Under the pieces are notes generated by a model. That model made no database searches and was not told the DNA's origin. It saw only the letters and a program-made list of their open reading frames with translations. Below are positions 1 through 8,783 of a stretch of 64,000 bases of DNA, one piece after another. The stretch lies in NCBI RefSeq assembly GCF_001941625.1, contig NZ_CP016076.1:1736001-1800000 (forward strand). The letters run 5' to 3'. Source of the stretch: Actinoalloteichus fjordicus. GTDB taxonomy: Bacteria; Actinomycetota; Actinomycetes; Mycobacteriales; Pseudonocardiaceae. Positions within the stretch are counted from its first letter, which is position 1; each line of letters opens with the position of its first letter. The position numbers and the translations under genes were made by a program.

Positions 1-1
1 A

Positions 2-397
2 CCCGGTCTCGCGGTCACATTCGTCGCGGTGCACCAAGCCCTCTGGGGTATCTACATGGGCTGTTCGTTCGCGCCGAACCACAAGGGAATGCCCACGATG
101 ACTGGGCAGCCGGTCGACTTCCTGCACCGGCAAGTGCTGACCGCACGCAAGGTCTGCGGCGGGAAGGCCATCGACTTCGTGCTCGGCGGGCTCAATTACC
201 AGATCGAGCACCATCTCTTCCCGAACATGCCCCGCCCGCACCTGCGCCGCGCTCAGCCGATTGTGGACCGATTCTGCCGCCGCCACGAGATCCCTTACGC
301 CGAAACCGGACTGCTGCACTCGTACCGGCAGGTCCTCGGCCACCTCCATCAGCTCGGCGCACCACTGCGTGCCGCAGACCATGCTCGCGGTCTCTGA
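2..397 (+). CDS. fatty acid / acyl-CoA desaturase, C-terminal part (5' truncated by window)
   Basis: The frame is open from the window edge, so the start lies outside; about 131 C-terminal residues are present. The motif QIEHHLFP is the third histidine box (QxxHH) of membrane di-iron fatty acyl desaturases of the linoleoyl-CoA / delta-6 type, which insert a double bond in a membrane-bound acyl chain. It is preceded by a histidine-containing segment ending in LWGIYMG and a short loop (VCGGKAIDFVLGGLNYQ) before the box. The tail after the box (PHLRRAQPIVDRFCRR) also resembles this family. The two earlier histidine boxes, and so full activity, cannot be checked here. A reductase or ferredoxin partner gene is not visible. 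Confidence 0.85.
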   Translation, partial: PGLAVTFVAVHQALWGIYMGCSFAPNHKGMPTMTGQPVDFLHRQVLTARKVCGGKAIDFVLGGLNYQIEHHLFPNMPRPHLRRAQPIVDRFCRRHEIPYAETGLLHSYRQVLGHLHQLGAPLRAADHARGL

Positions 398-549
398 CCG
401 GAAACCGGAAACGTTCAACGCGCGGAAGCCAGAGTCGGCGGACGTCCGGTCCGCGGTCTCGGAACTGGTGGGTTCACGCCGGCGAGATCAGACAAACTTT
501 CCCTCAAGCTGTTATGGGTGTACCGCCGGAGGGCGGCACACCCACGGTG

Positions 550-885
550 TCAGTCGGCGCGCTGGGGACTGGAATTTTGCTGCTGGGCTTCGTGCAGCTG
601 ATCTTCGAGGGACACGATCCGGCACGCCGCGTCGACGGCGGTGCCCTGGTCGACCAGTTCCCGCGCCCGTGCGGCGATACGCAACTGGCGGCGGGAGTAA
701 CGCCGGTGCCCGCCAGCGGAGCGTTGCGGCTGGATCAGACCGGCTTCGTCGAGGCTGCGCAAAAAGTTCTGACTTGCGCCGAGCATGTCTGCGGCGCGGC
801 CCATGGTGTAGGCGGGGTAGTCCTCGTCGTCGAATTTGTCCGCCCCGCCATCCGGCACGGCCGGGTCGTGTTGGTCAGGGATCAT
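550..885 (-). CDS. MerR-type transcriptional regulator (small)
   Basis: A 111-residue protein with a winged helix-turn-helix at about residues 25-75: YTMGRAADMLGASQNFLRSL, then DEAGLIQPQRSAGGHRRYS, the classic MerR DNA-recognition and wing pattern. The rest (IVSLEDQLHEAQ) looks like a short dimerisation coiled coil, and there is no effector-binding domain, so the signal is unknown. Start: ATG at 885 preceded by GGAGGTGG a few bases upstream. A perfect 15-bp inverted repeat sits directly upstream of that ribosome binding site and may control it. Small MerR-like proteins of this kind are common in actinomycetes and mostly uncharacterised. Confidence 0.8.
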   Translation of the reverse strand: MIPDQHDPAVPDGGADKFDDEDYPAYTMGRAADMLGASQNFLRSLDEAGLIQPQRSAGGHRRYSRRQLRIAARARELVDQGTAVDAACRIVSLEDQLHEAQQQNSSPQRAD

Positions 886-903
886 TCCACCTCCACATCA
901 CAA

Positions 904-938
904 GGGACCCCGGGTGCCGTACAGGCACCCGGGGTCCC
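904..938. promoter_or_regulatory. perfect 15-bp inverted repeat upstream of merR-like gene
   Basis: Arms GGGACCCCGGGTGCC (904-918) and GGCACCCGGGGTCCC (924-938) are exact reverse complements around a 5-base loop. It lies 9 bp from the ribosome binding site of the minus-strand regulator starting at 885. In RNA it would be a very stable hairpin without a following U-run on the minus strand, so it could be an autoregulatory operator, an attenuator, or a terminator for decayed upstream DNA. Confidence 0.45.
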
Positions 939-2692
939 AGGGGTTTGGGTTTCATCATTGCCAACCGGCATCCACGCCGGACTGTTGTACCCGCATCCAG
1001 CCGAAAAGCGAACTGTGCGGGGATCGCTGAATCGTAACCGAGAACCACCTTCCAATCCGATGGGACTGCGGTACCCGCGCGGCGCTACTGCACAGCCGCA
1101 GCGGGCGATCCAATGATGTGCCCTGTCCCTTCTTTTCTGTGTTTCTCTCTTACTCGGTACCGCTGCGGTCATCACCGGCCGGAACCCCTTACCAAGATCG
1201 GTCCCAGCACGCCTGATGTCGCTGGGGAATGCGGGGCTGGCCCGTGCGCTGCCTGGCCCGCATCCGCCCGTCTTCTTTACTGCATACTGCGAACTGACAT
1301 CACTGCACGCGGACACTCGTGCTCATCCGCGTCTGCTGCACCAGGGCCGCCACTGCTTCGTCTTCACTACCCGGCCCCGGGGCCGCCACCAGCCGGAACC
1401 CCTTCCGTGATCGGCTCCGTCCCGCATGGCGGTCTCGCTTGTCCTTTCGCGGGCAGTTACGTCATCTCCCGCGCCATCTGACGCTGTCTCTCCCTGAACA
1501 AGGGGAACAGTACACCCTGCGGCAGTTGAATGTCTACCCCTGGCGACATAGATTTACTGGACGGCAGGTGAGGGAATGTCTGATCCAGCGCGCCGCAGGT
1601 CAGCGGCCATACCTCGCCTGGTGACCGGATTGAGCAGATGTCCGGCCTGCTCCGGGCCAGCCGACATCCGGACGACGAGAGGAACGCGTGAGCATGTGCG
1701 CGCCGATACCGCTCGAGACCTGGGTGACCGGACCGGTCCGCGCCACCATCGCGGCGATGAGAGTCGATCCCTGGGGATCAGCCGTGCTTGACACCACCAG
1801 GACGAGATACGCGCCGAACTCGCCGCGGCAGGCTCGGCACCAGGCCGCCCCACCCTCACCTCTACCTGCACGTGCTCGGCCGCGCCATGGACTACGTCGG
1901 CACGAACGTCCCCGGCGACACTCTGCCCCTCGCCCGCGTGCACGACACCGGGACGGACTAGTTCACCATCCGCATCGCTGCCGCGTGCCAGCTCGCCATC
2001 AGTGAAGGTCTCGCCGCCTGAACAGCGGTTCCTGCGCTGGGCCGACGACGACCCGGGTGCAGTTCATCGATTCCGCGCTCGATACACCGGTCGGGAACCG
2101 TAGCGGAACGCGCGGCACTGCCGGAGCTGGCGGCGCGGATCGCCAGGCTGATCATCCAGCATTGGGGCGACTGATGGGCCGGAACCCGTGGGAGACCGGC
2201 TGCACGACCCAGCCAGTCACATTGTCAACATTCGGAATCTGGCAGGTAACCCTGGACACGGTCACTCGATGGAGCGGGGAAGTGTGGAGCCAGCCGGCAA
2301 ATGTGGCGTACGCGGTCAGTGCGATGCCACATTGCTTGCCGAGGCGGCAGGTTGACGATCGGCGGGTGGCGGGATCTCTCGTCCGAGGCCGCAGATGATC
2401 GCGTCGAAGAGCGGAGTCGGTTCACGAGGAAACGGCGATGTGCCGGGCGTTCCGTTCGGCTGTGCCTGCTGAGACTCCATTACTCATCCTCGCGAAGTGG
2501 TAACCAGGATATCGTGAAGGCGTCACTCTAACGGCGGTAGCCCGCGACAGCTATCCCTTGACCAGGTGACCGACGTGCTCCTGGCGGCCCCCATGCCCGC
2601 CAAAATTCGGCGTGCCCGGCCGCCACCGCGGACACTCGGCGAACCCTTGGACCCCTCCTCGCCAGCACCATCGACAACCCGACGGAGGCGCC
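939..2692. other. gene-poor, decayed stretch
   Basis: No convincing intact gene is visible in about 1.75 kb. Frames that stay open are short, lack ribosome binding sites and have arginine/proline-rich products typical of chance GC-rich reading. Two imperfect copies of a CACC(G/A)GCCGGAACCCCTT sequence occur near 1174-1192 and 1390-1409. Coding-like fragments appear around 1800-2174 and are listed separately. The stretch has a less regular GC-by-position pattern than the rest of the window and looks like remnants of accessory DNA. Confidence 0.5.
1800..2174 (+). pseudogene. possible remnant of an unidentified gene (stops and frameshift)
   Basis: Protein-like pieces appear in neighbouring frames. 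DEIRAELAAAGSAPGRP (from 1801) is followed in another frame by LYLHVLGRAMDYVGTN... to a TAG at 1959-1961. That frame continues as FTIRIAAACQLAISEGLAA to a TGA at 2019, and later as VAERAALPELAARIARLI to a TGA at 2172. The pieces have natural amino-acid composition and codon bias, unlike the surrounding frames. I do not recognise the family. Decay of a single former gene by frameshift and nonsense mutation is inferred, and chance is not excluded. Confidence 0.3.
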
Positions 2693-3772
2693 GTGCGTCC
2701 GCGTGGACCACAAGACTCACCGAACCTGCTGGTCGGCGACTATCTCCAGTTCGCAACAGTCCGCCCTCCCGCCTACGGCCGTGCCGTCGACGAAGGCTTC
2801 GCCCGGGTGGCGCGAATTGAACGCGTTCCGGCTGAGGTCGCGTCACGAGTCCTCGACAGCGCCTACGTCGACGGGCTCTCGCTGGCGGTGATGTGGTGCC
2901 ACGGCGCGCCGGGGCCGGTTGTGGTGAGCAGTGGCGACGTCTGTGTGCTTGATTGGGCCAGCGAGCACCGCGCACAACACGACCGGCAGCACCCCTGGTG
3001 GCCACCCGCGCTCAGCTTCTTGTTTCCCGGTGCTGTTCCCGCCGGGGTGAAGCCGCCACCGCGCCGACGCATTCCGGAACCGCTCCGGCAGCCCGTCGCG
3101 TGGGCAACGCCGACCATTACGCCGAAGGCGCCGGTGCGCGCGACCGGGTTCACCAAACCCGCCTCGGCTCTCCGTATTGGGGACTACCTGCGCGTTCACG
3201 CGGACCGCAGGCCGGTGAGCGATCAGGACATCGACAAGGGCTGGACGCAGGAGGGCCCCAACGGCCGACGACACCACCTTCGTCGACCCGGAGATCATTC
3301 ACGGCGACGCCGACGTGGACCCGGTGCTGCTGCACGATGCGGGGACTACCCCGAGGCGACGGCGGGTGGCGCGAGCTGGCCGCGTCTTTGTCCACCCCGG
3401 AACCGGGCTACGACCTGCGAGAAGGCGGAGCGGCTGTCGCGCGATCCGTTTGGTGTCCTGGATCGCGAACGCTTCGCCGCGCAGCACTGCGTCCCGATCG
3501 CCTACGCGACCGAGCCCTGGAACCCCGTCCTGGAAATGCTGCCGCAGGCGCGTGCACTCACCACGCGTCCTGAACTCCAGCTACTTCAGGATCGAAAACC
3601 GGTACATGATCGGACAAGGGGGTGTGAGCGTTGGCTCGGGAACACGAGCGCCGCGACGACGCCACCCGGCCGTCTGGCTCCTGACGAACCACCGGAACTG
3701 GCCGTTCGACCGAGAGCAGCGACTCAACCAGCGCAAACAGGACAACGAGAACGAGGAGGGTGCCATGGCTAG
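2693..3772 (+). pseudogene. multiply frameshifted gene of unknown function next to tRNA-Arg
   Basis: A GTG at 2693 has GGAGG at 2684-2688 and opens a frame that reads convincingly to about 3262: NLLVGDYLQF near the start, and a second similar segment SALRIGDYLRVHADRRPVSD at about residues 157-176, which suggests two copies of one small domain. From there protein-like text hops between frames. ADDTTFVDPEIIHGDADVDP continues in the frame of 3264, DYPE in the frame of 3344, GGWRELAASLSTPEPGYD in the frame of 3355, and RDPFGVLDRERFAAQHCVP returns to the original frame. The nominal frame stays open to 3772, but its middle is nonsense (arginine-rich). I read this as a gene damaged by several small indels. 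Function unknown. Confidence 0.5.
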
Positions 3773-3798
3773 CACCGCTCCCGTTCTCATCCTTGGAG

Positions 3799-3871
3799 TG
3801 CCCCCGGCAGGACTCGAACCTGCGACCAAGAGATTAGAAGTCTCTCGCTCTATCCGCTGAGCTACGGAGGC
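3799..3871 (-). tRNA. tRNA-Arg (anticodon TCT)
   Basis: The minus strand folds as a full cloverleaf. The acceptor GCCTCCG pairs with CGGGGGC (one G-U pair). The D-arm contains AGCTCAGCGGATAGAGC. The anticodon stem AGAGA/TCTCT encloses loop CTTCTAA with anticodon TCT, and the T-arm is GCAGGTTCGAGTCCTGC. No CCA is encoded. It reads AGA codons, which are rare in this genome type. Its 3' end faces the decayed region to the left, a common integration geometry. Confidence 0.95.
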
Positions 3872-4252
3872 GTTCTGTGCTCGACGCGCGGCCAGGGTAA
3901 CCCGCGTGAAGTCCTTGTTCAGCCTTGGCGCGCGTCTGTTGCCGAGCCGGTATCCAACTGATTCGGCATCGCTGTACGGTGAGAAGTCGACCGTGCACGC
4001 GGCATTCTGGACAGCGGTTTTCCCTTCTCGGCGTGAGCAGTGCCCTGAGCCGGTCGCATGGTGCCCACCTGCTGCGCTCGGTCCAGGCCTGGTGACAAGT
4101 ATCCACCCTCGGCTCGCTCGGGCGTCGAGATGGTCCGCGTGCCGCTCACGCCTATTGCCTACGTCACAGTCGAGGGACGTGCCTGCCTGTGCGCGTGCTC
4201 CGGTGGCGACGCCGGGGCCAGGGCGCGCAGGCCGGATGCCTAGTCTCGTGAG
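3872..4252. other. intergenic region between tRNA-Arg and copD/ctaG
   Basis: About 380 bases with no gene I can support. It must hold the tRNA promoter on the minus strand and the promoter of the plus-strand membrane gene starting at 4253, but I see no clear -35/-10 pair or terminator hairpin. Confidence 0.4.
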
Positions 4253-6289
4253 GTGCCTCCCGAGACGTCCTCGACCAGCGAGCTGCCGAAGTCCGACCCG
4301 ACGGGGTCGCGTCGGCGCCGGGCCACCGCGCTGGTCAGCCTGTTGCTGCCGGGCGCGATGTTCGCCGTGCTGATCGCCGCCCTGCTGACCGCGTTGTTCG
4401 CCGACGACCTCTACGCCTCGCTCGGACTGCCCGATCCCGGTGTTCTGGTCCAGCTCGGACTGCCTGCGGTCCGGGTGATCGCCGAGCTCGGTGCGATCGT
4501 CTGCATCGGCTCGCTGCTGTCTGCCGCGTTCCTGGTGCCGCCGCAGCCGTCCGGCATGCTCGCCGCAGACGGCTATGCCGCCGTGCGGACTGCGGGCTGG
4601 GCGGCGGTCGTGTGGGCGGTCGGCTCCGCCCTGGTGGTCCCGTTGTTCGTGGCGGAGGCCGTCGGACGTCCGCTCGACGAGGTGCTCGAACCGCAGATCC
4701 TGGGTTCCCTCATCCCCAGGCTGGAGCAGACCGGGGCGTGGCTGCTGACCGGGGGCATCGCCCTGGCGGTGGCGATCGCCTGTCGCTTCATCCTCACCTG
4801 GCGGTGGGCGCTGGCGGCGTTCGCCGTCGCGCTGGCCGGGATGCTGCCGGTGGTCGTCACGGGGCACTCGGCGACCGGCGGCGCCCACGACGTCGCGACG
4901 AACAGCCTGCTCATGCACCTCTACGCCGCCTCCCTATGGGTGGGCGGCCTGATCGCGCTGCTCGCCCACGGACTCCGGCGGGGATCACATCTCGCGCTGG
5001 CGACGACCCGGTTCTCGCGCATCGCCCTCGTCTGCTGGATCGTCATGGCCGTCTCGGGAACGATCAACGGGCTCGTCCGGGTGAGCATCGGCGAGCTGTT
5101 CACGACGGTCTACGGGCGGCTACTGCTGATCAAGATCGCGGCGCTGATCCTGCTGGGCGTCGTCGGATACTTCCAACGCAGGCGCAGTGTGGCGGATGTC
5201 GTGGCCGCAGGCTCCGGCCGCACGCTGATCCGACTCGCCTCGGTCGAGGTGCTCATCATGCTCGGCACGGTGGGCGTGTCTGTGGCCTTGGGACAGACGC
5301 CTCCGCCGAGCGAGTTCGACCCGGTCGGGCCCTCCAGTACCGAGGTGGCGCTCGGCTATGACCTGGACGGGCCGCCCACCCTGACGGCCCTCCTGCTGGA
5401 CTGGCGGTTCGACCTCATCTTCGGGACCGTCGCCCTGGTGCTCGCGGGGCTCTATCTGTACGGGGTCCGAAGGCTCGCCAAGCGCGGCGACGGCTGGCAG
5501 CTCGGCCGCACGATCGCCTGGCTGGCGGGCTGCGCGACGCTGCTGATCGCGACGTCCTCCGGCATCGGTCGCTACGCCCCCGCGATGTTCAGCGTGCACA
5601 TGGGCGCCCACATGCTGCTGGCGATGCTGGTGCCGATCCTGCTCGTGCTGGGCGGCCCGGTCACCCTCGCGCTACGGGCCCTGCCCGCCGCCGGGCGCGA
5701 TGCCCCGCCCGGCCCCCGCGAGTGGCTGCTCGCCGCGCTGCATTCGCGAGCCACCATGGTGATCACCCATCCGGCGATCGTGTTCACCCTGTTCGTCGGG
5801 TCGTTCTACATCCTGTACTTCTCGGGACTCTTCGACGTCGCGCTGCAAGAGCACTGGGCGCATCTGGCGATGAACGCCCACTTCCTCGTCACCGGCTACC
5901 TCTTCTACTGGCTGGTCATCGGGGTCGACCCGGCTCCGAGAAATCTGCCGCCGCTGGGCAGGCTCGGCCTGCTGTTCGCGTCGATGCCATTCCACGCCTT
6001 CTTCGGCATCGCGCTGATGAGTTCCAGCACCGTGATCGGCGACACGTTCTATCGCAGCCTCGCACTGCCCTGGGCGACGGACCTGCTGGAGGATCAGCGA
6101 CTGGGCGGCGGACTGTCCTGGGCGGCCGGGGAGATTCCGGTGGTGGTGGTGCTGATCGCGCTGCTGGTGCAGTGGGCTCGGACCGACGGGCGGGCCGCAC
6201 GGCGGGACGACCGCCGCGCTGACGGCGACGGCGACGCCGATCGCGCGGCCTACAACGAGATGCTCAAGAACCTGTCTGAACGGCCCTGA
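4253..6289 (+). CDS. fused CopD-type copper resistance / CtaG-type cytochrome c oxidase assembly membrane protein
   Basis: A 678-residue polytopic membrane protein. The first half (about residues 30-345) is CopD-like, with many hydrophobic helices and a copper-binding-type histidine segment (TGHSATGGAHDVATNSLLMH). The second half (about 380-640) is a CtaG_caa3 domain, recognisable from HMGAHMLLAMLVPILLVLGG and HWAHLAMNAHFLVTGYLFYW. The fusion suggests copper uptake coupled to delivery of copper to the aa3 oxidase at the membrane. The C-terminus is charged and cytoplasmic (RRDDRRADGDGDAD). The GTG at 4253 has no good upstream Shine-Dalgarno site, so it may be translated from a leaderless mRNA. 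Such fusions are usual in actinobacteria. No cytochrome oxidase genes are adjacent. Confidence 0.88.
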   Translation: MPPETSSTSELPKSDPTGSRRRRATALVSLLLPGAMFAVLIAALLTALFADDLYASLGLPDPGVLVQLGLPAVRVIAELGAIVCIGSLLSAAFLVPPQPSGMLAADGYAAVRTAGWAAVVWAVGSALVVPLFVAEAVGRPLDEVLEPQILGSLIPRLEQTGAWLLTGGIALAVAIACRFILTWRWALAAFAVALAGMLPVVVTGHSATGGAHDVATNSLLMHLYAASLWVGGLIALLAHGLRRGSHLALATTRFSRIALVCWIVMAVSGTINGLVRVSIGELFTTVYGRLLLIKIAALILLGVVGYFQRRRSVADVVAAGSGRTLIRLASVEVLIMLGTVGVSVALGQTPPPSEFDPVGPSSTEVALGYDLDGPPTLTALLLDWRFDLIFGTVALVLAGLYLYGVRRLAKRGDGWQLGRTIAWLAGCATLLIATSSGIGRYAPAMFSVHMGAHMLLAMLVPILLVLGGPVTLALRALPAAGRDAPPGPREWLLAALHSRATMVITHPAIVFTLFVGSFYILYFSGLFDVALQEHWAHLAMNAHFLVTGYLFYWLVIGVDPAPRNLPPLGRLGLLFASMPFHAFFGIALMSSSTVIGDTFYRSLALPWATDLLEDQRLGGGLSWAAGEIPVVVVLIALLVQWARTDGRAARRDDRRADGDGDADRAAYNEMLKNLSERP

Positions 6290-6468
6290 ATACCACAACA
6301 CCTCGTTCGCAACGCCCGACTACCGGTCTCGTGTCGGCGTGTCGTCCACATGTCTTCGGTTGTCCACAGGCAGGCGGGGTCTTCGTTGCGGTCGTCACGT
6401 GTCCCGGTGATCCTGATCTCAGCACTTGCCCGGCAGGCAGGGAGATCACACCCGGAAAGGGCGCACCG

Positions 6469-6894
6469 ATGAACGAGACGACCATCACGATCATGGGCAA
6501 CCTGATCAGCGGAGTGCGATTCCGCCGGAGCCCCGAGGGAGTGGCGGCGGCCAGCTTCCGGTTGAGCAGCACCGAACGCCGGTACGACCGCGACCGAGGG
6601 CACTGGGTCAACGGCGACCGGCTGTTCGTGACGGTTCGTTGCTGGCGGACGCTCGCCGAGCACACGATCGCCGTGCTGGAGAAAGGTGATCCGGTGATCG
6701 TGCACGGCAGGCTGCAGACCCGTGAGTACGCGGTGGACGGGCAACGGCGGCACTGCACGGAGCTCACGGCCTCGGCCATCGGACCGGACCTCACCCGGTG
6801 CCGTGCTGCTCCGGAGCGGCATGGTGCCCGTGCTTCCGAACAACAGGCGGGCGGCGAGACGGCGGCCGAGCCCGTCTTGGCGGTCGCCACCTGA
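6469..6894 (+). CDS. ssb: single-stranded DNA-binding protein (SSB paralogue without acidic tip)
   Basis: A 141-residue OB-fold protein. The N-terminal strand NETTITIMGNLISGVRFRR, ASFRLSSTERRYDRDRG, FVTVRCWRTLAEH and GDPVIVHGRLQTREY are the standard SSB core (residues about 1-110). The C-terminus ends in EPVLAVAT. The acidic DDDIPF-like tip that recruits replication and repair partners is missing, so this is probably a secondary SSB (SsbB or Rv2478c type) rather than the replicative one. ATG 6469 was chosen because the OB fold starts there and GGAAAGG lies just upstream; the frame is open further upstream without family similarity. It sits before ettA as in mycobacteria. Confidence 0.9.
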   Translation: MNETTITIMGNLISGVRFRRSPEGVAAASFRLSSTERRYDRDRGHWVNGDRLFVTVRCWRTLAEHTIAVLEKGDPVIVHGRLQTREYAVDGQRRHCTELTASAIGPDLTRCRAAPERHGARASEQQAGGETAAEPVLAVAT

Positions 6895-7099
6895 TACGTC
6901 GGGCTGGGGGCGGCCCCCGACCCGCTCTCAGCCCGGCTTCTTCGGGGCTTCGCCGCCTCGAGTCGCCGTTCGTGGGATCAGGGACACGCGCCCTGGCCTG
7001 CCTGCGCGCGGGCGCTGTCGATCCGCCGATGCCCGGCGGGGGACTCGGAGAGGCCGTCCGAGGTGTCTCGCCTACGGGCATCGCTCTACGATCGCCGGC

Positions 7100-8776
7100 A
7101 TGGCCGAGTTCATCTACACCATGAAAAAGGTCCGCAAGGCGCACGGGGACAAGGTCATCCTCGACGACGCGACCATTCAGTTCTACCCAGGCGCCAAGAT
7201 CGGCGTGGTGGGGCCCAACGGCGCTGGAAAGTCCAGCGTCCTCAAGATCATGGCGGGACTCGACCAGCCCAACAACGGCGAGGCGTATCTGACGCCCGGA
7301 TACACGGTCGGCATCCTTCAGCAGGAGCCGCCGCTCAACGAGGACAAGACTGTCCTGGGCAACGTCGAAGAGGGCGTCGGCGAGATCAAGGTGAAGCTCG
7401 ACCGCTTCAACGACATCGCCGCCCAGCTCGCGACCGACTACACCGACGAGCTCATGGAGGAGATGGGCGCCCTCCAGGAGGAGCTCGACGACGCCAACGC
7501 CTGGGACCTCGACTCCCAGCTCGAGCAGGCGATGGATGCCCTGCGTTGCCCGCCGCCGGACGCCGACGTGAAGGTCCTCTCCGGTGGTGAGCGTCGCCGG
7601 GTCGCCCTCTGCAAGCTGCTGCTCTCCCAGCCCGACCTGCTCCTGCTGGACGAGCCGACCAACCACCTCGACGCGGAGAGCGTGCTCTGGCTGGAACAGC
7701 ACCTGGCCAACTACACCGGTGCCGTACTGGCCGTCACGCACGATCGGTACTTCCTGGACAACGTCGCCGCCTGGATCCTGGAGCTCGACCGGGGACGGAC
7801 GTACGTCTACGAGGGCAACTACTCGACCTACCTGGAACAGAAGGCGGAGCGGCTCGCCGTCGCGGGCAAGCGGGACCAGAAGCTGCAGAAGCGGCTGCGG
7901 GACGAGTTGGCCTGGGTCCGATCGAATGCCAAGGCCAGACAGACCAAGTCTCGCTCGCGGTTGGCCCGGTACGAGGAGATGGCCGCCGAGGCCGAGAAGA
8001 CCAGGAAGCTCGACTTCGAGGAGATCCAGATCCCGCCGGGGCCGCGACTCGGCAGTGTCGTCGTCGAGGTCGACAAGCTGAAGAAGGGCTTCGACGAGCG
8101 GGTGCTCATCGACGGGCTCTCCTTCGACCTGCCCCGCAACGGGATCGTCGGCGTCGTAGGACCGAACGGGGTCGGGAAGACGACCTTGTTCAAGACCATC
8201 GTCGGGCTGGAGCAGGCGGACAGCGGTGCCGTCCGGATCGGCGAGACGGTGAAGCTGTCCTACGTTGATCAGAACAGGGGCGGTATCGACCCCAAGAAGA
8301 ACGTGTGGGAGGTGGTCTCCGACGGACTCGACTACATGCACGTGGGCAACGTCGAGATGCCCTCCCGTGCCTACATCGGTGCCTTCGGGTTCAAGGGACC
8401 CGACCAGCAGAAGCCTGCGGGCGTGCTCTCCGGCGGCGAACGCAACCGGCTGAATCTCGCTCTCACCCTCAAACAGGGCGGGAACCTGATCCTGCTGGAC
8501 GAGCCGACGAACGACCTCGACGTCGAGACCCTCGGCTCGTTGGAGAACGCCTTGGAGCAGTTCCCCGGCTGCGCCGTGGTGATCTCGCACGATCGCTGGT
8601 TCCTGGACCGGGTGGCCACGCACATCCTCGCCTGGGAAGGCACCGAGGACGCCCCTGGAAGCTGGTACTGGTTCGAGGGCAACTTCGAGGGCTACGAGAA
8701 GAACAAGGTCGAGCGGCTCGGACCCGACGCGGCGCGCCCGCACCGCGTCACCCGACGCAAACTGACACGCGACTGA
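7100..8776 (+). CDS. ettA: energy-dependent translational throttle protein EttA (ABC-F ATPase)
   Basis: A 558-residue soluble ABC-F protein, the same length as mycobacterial Rv2477c. It has two nucleotide-binding domains. Walker A motifs are GPNGAGKSS and GPNGVGKTT, signatures are LSGGERRRVALCK and LSGGERNRLNLAL, and Walker B regions are LLLLDEPTNHLD and LILLDEPTNDLD. The linker between them (about residues 240-320, rich in Lys/Arg and including AKARQTKSRSRLARYEEM) is the P-site tRNA interaction motif that enters the ribosomal E site. EttA couples the first elongation step to the ATP/ADP ratio. There are no membrane helices, so it is not a transporter despite frequent mislabelling. The ATG at 7100 begins the family-typical MAEFIYTM. 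Confidence 0.93.
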   Translation: MAEFIYTMKKVRKAHGDKVILDDATIQFYPGAKIGVVGPNGAGKSSVLKIMAGLDQPNNGEAYLTPGYTVGILQQEPPLNEDKTVLGNVEEGVGEIKVKLDRFNDIAAQLATDYTDELMEEMGALQEELDDANAWDLDSQLEQAMDALRCPPPDADVKVLSGGERRRVALCKLLLSQPDLLLLDEPTNHLDAESVLWLEQHLANYTGAVLAVTHDRYFLDNVAAWILELDRGRTYVYEGNYSTYLEQKAERLAVAGKRDQKLQKRLRDELAWVRSNAKARQTKSRSRLARYEEMAAEAEKTRKLDFEEIQIPPGPRLGSVVVEVDKLKKGFDERVLIDGLSFDLPRNGIVGVVGPNGVGKTTLFKTIVGLEQADSGAVRIGETVKLSYVDQNRGGIDPKKNVWEVVSDGLDYMHVGNVEMPSRAYIGAFGFKGPDQQKPAGVLSGGERNRLNLALTLKQGGNLILLDEPTNDLDVETLGSLENALEQFPGCAVVISHDRWFLDRVATHILAWEGTEDAPGSWYWFEGNFEGYEKNKVERLGPDAARPHRVTRRKLTRD

Positions 8777-8783
8777 ACGGAGC

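Noticed and set aside
882-1316. 144-codon minus-strand frame upstream of the MerR gene
   Set aside because: Arg/Gly/Pro/Cys mixture, overlaps the MerR start and the hairpin, and no ribosome site.
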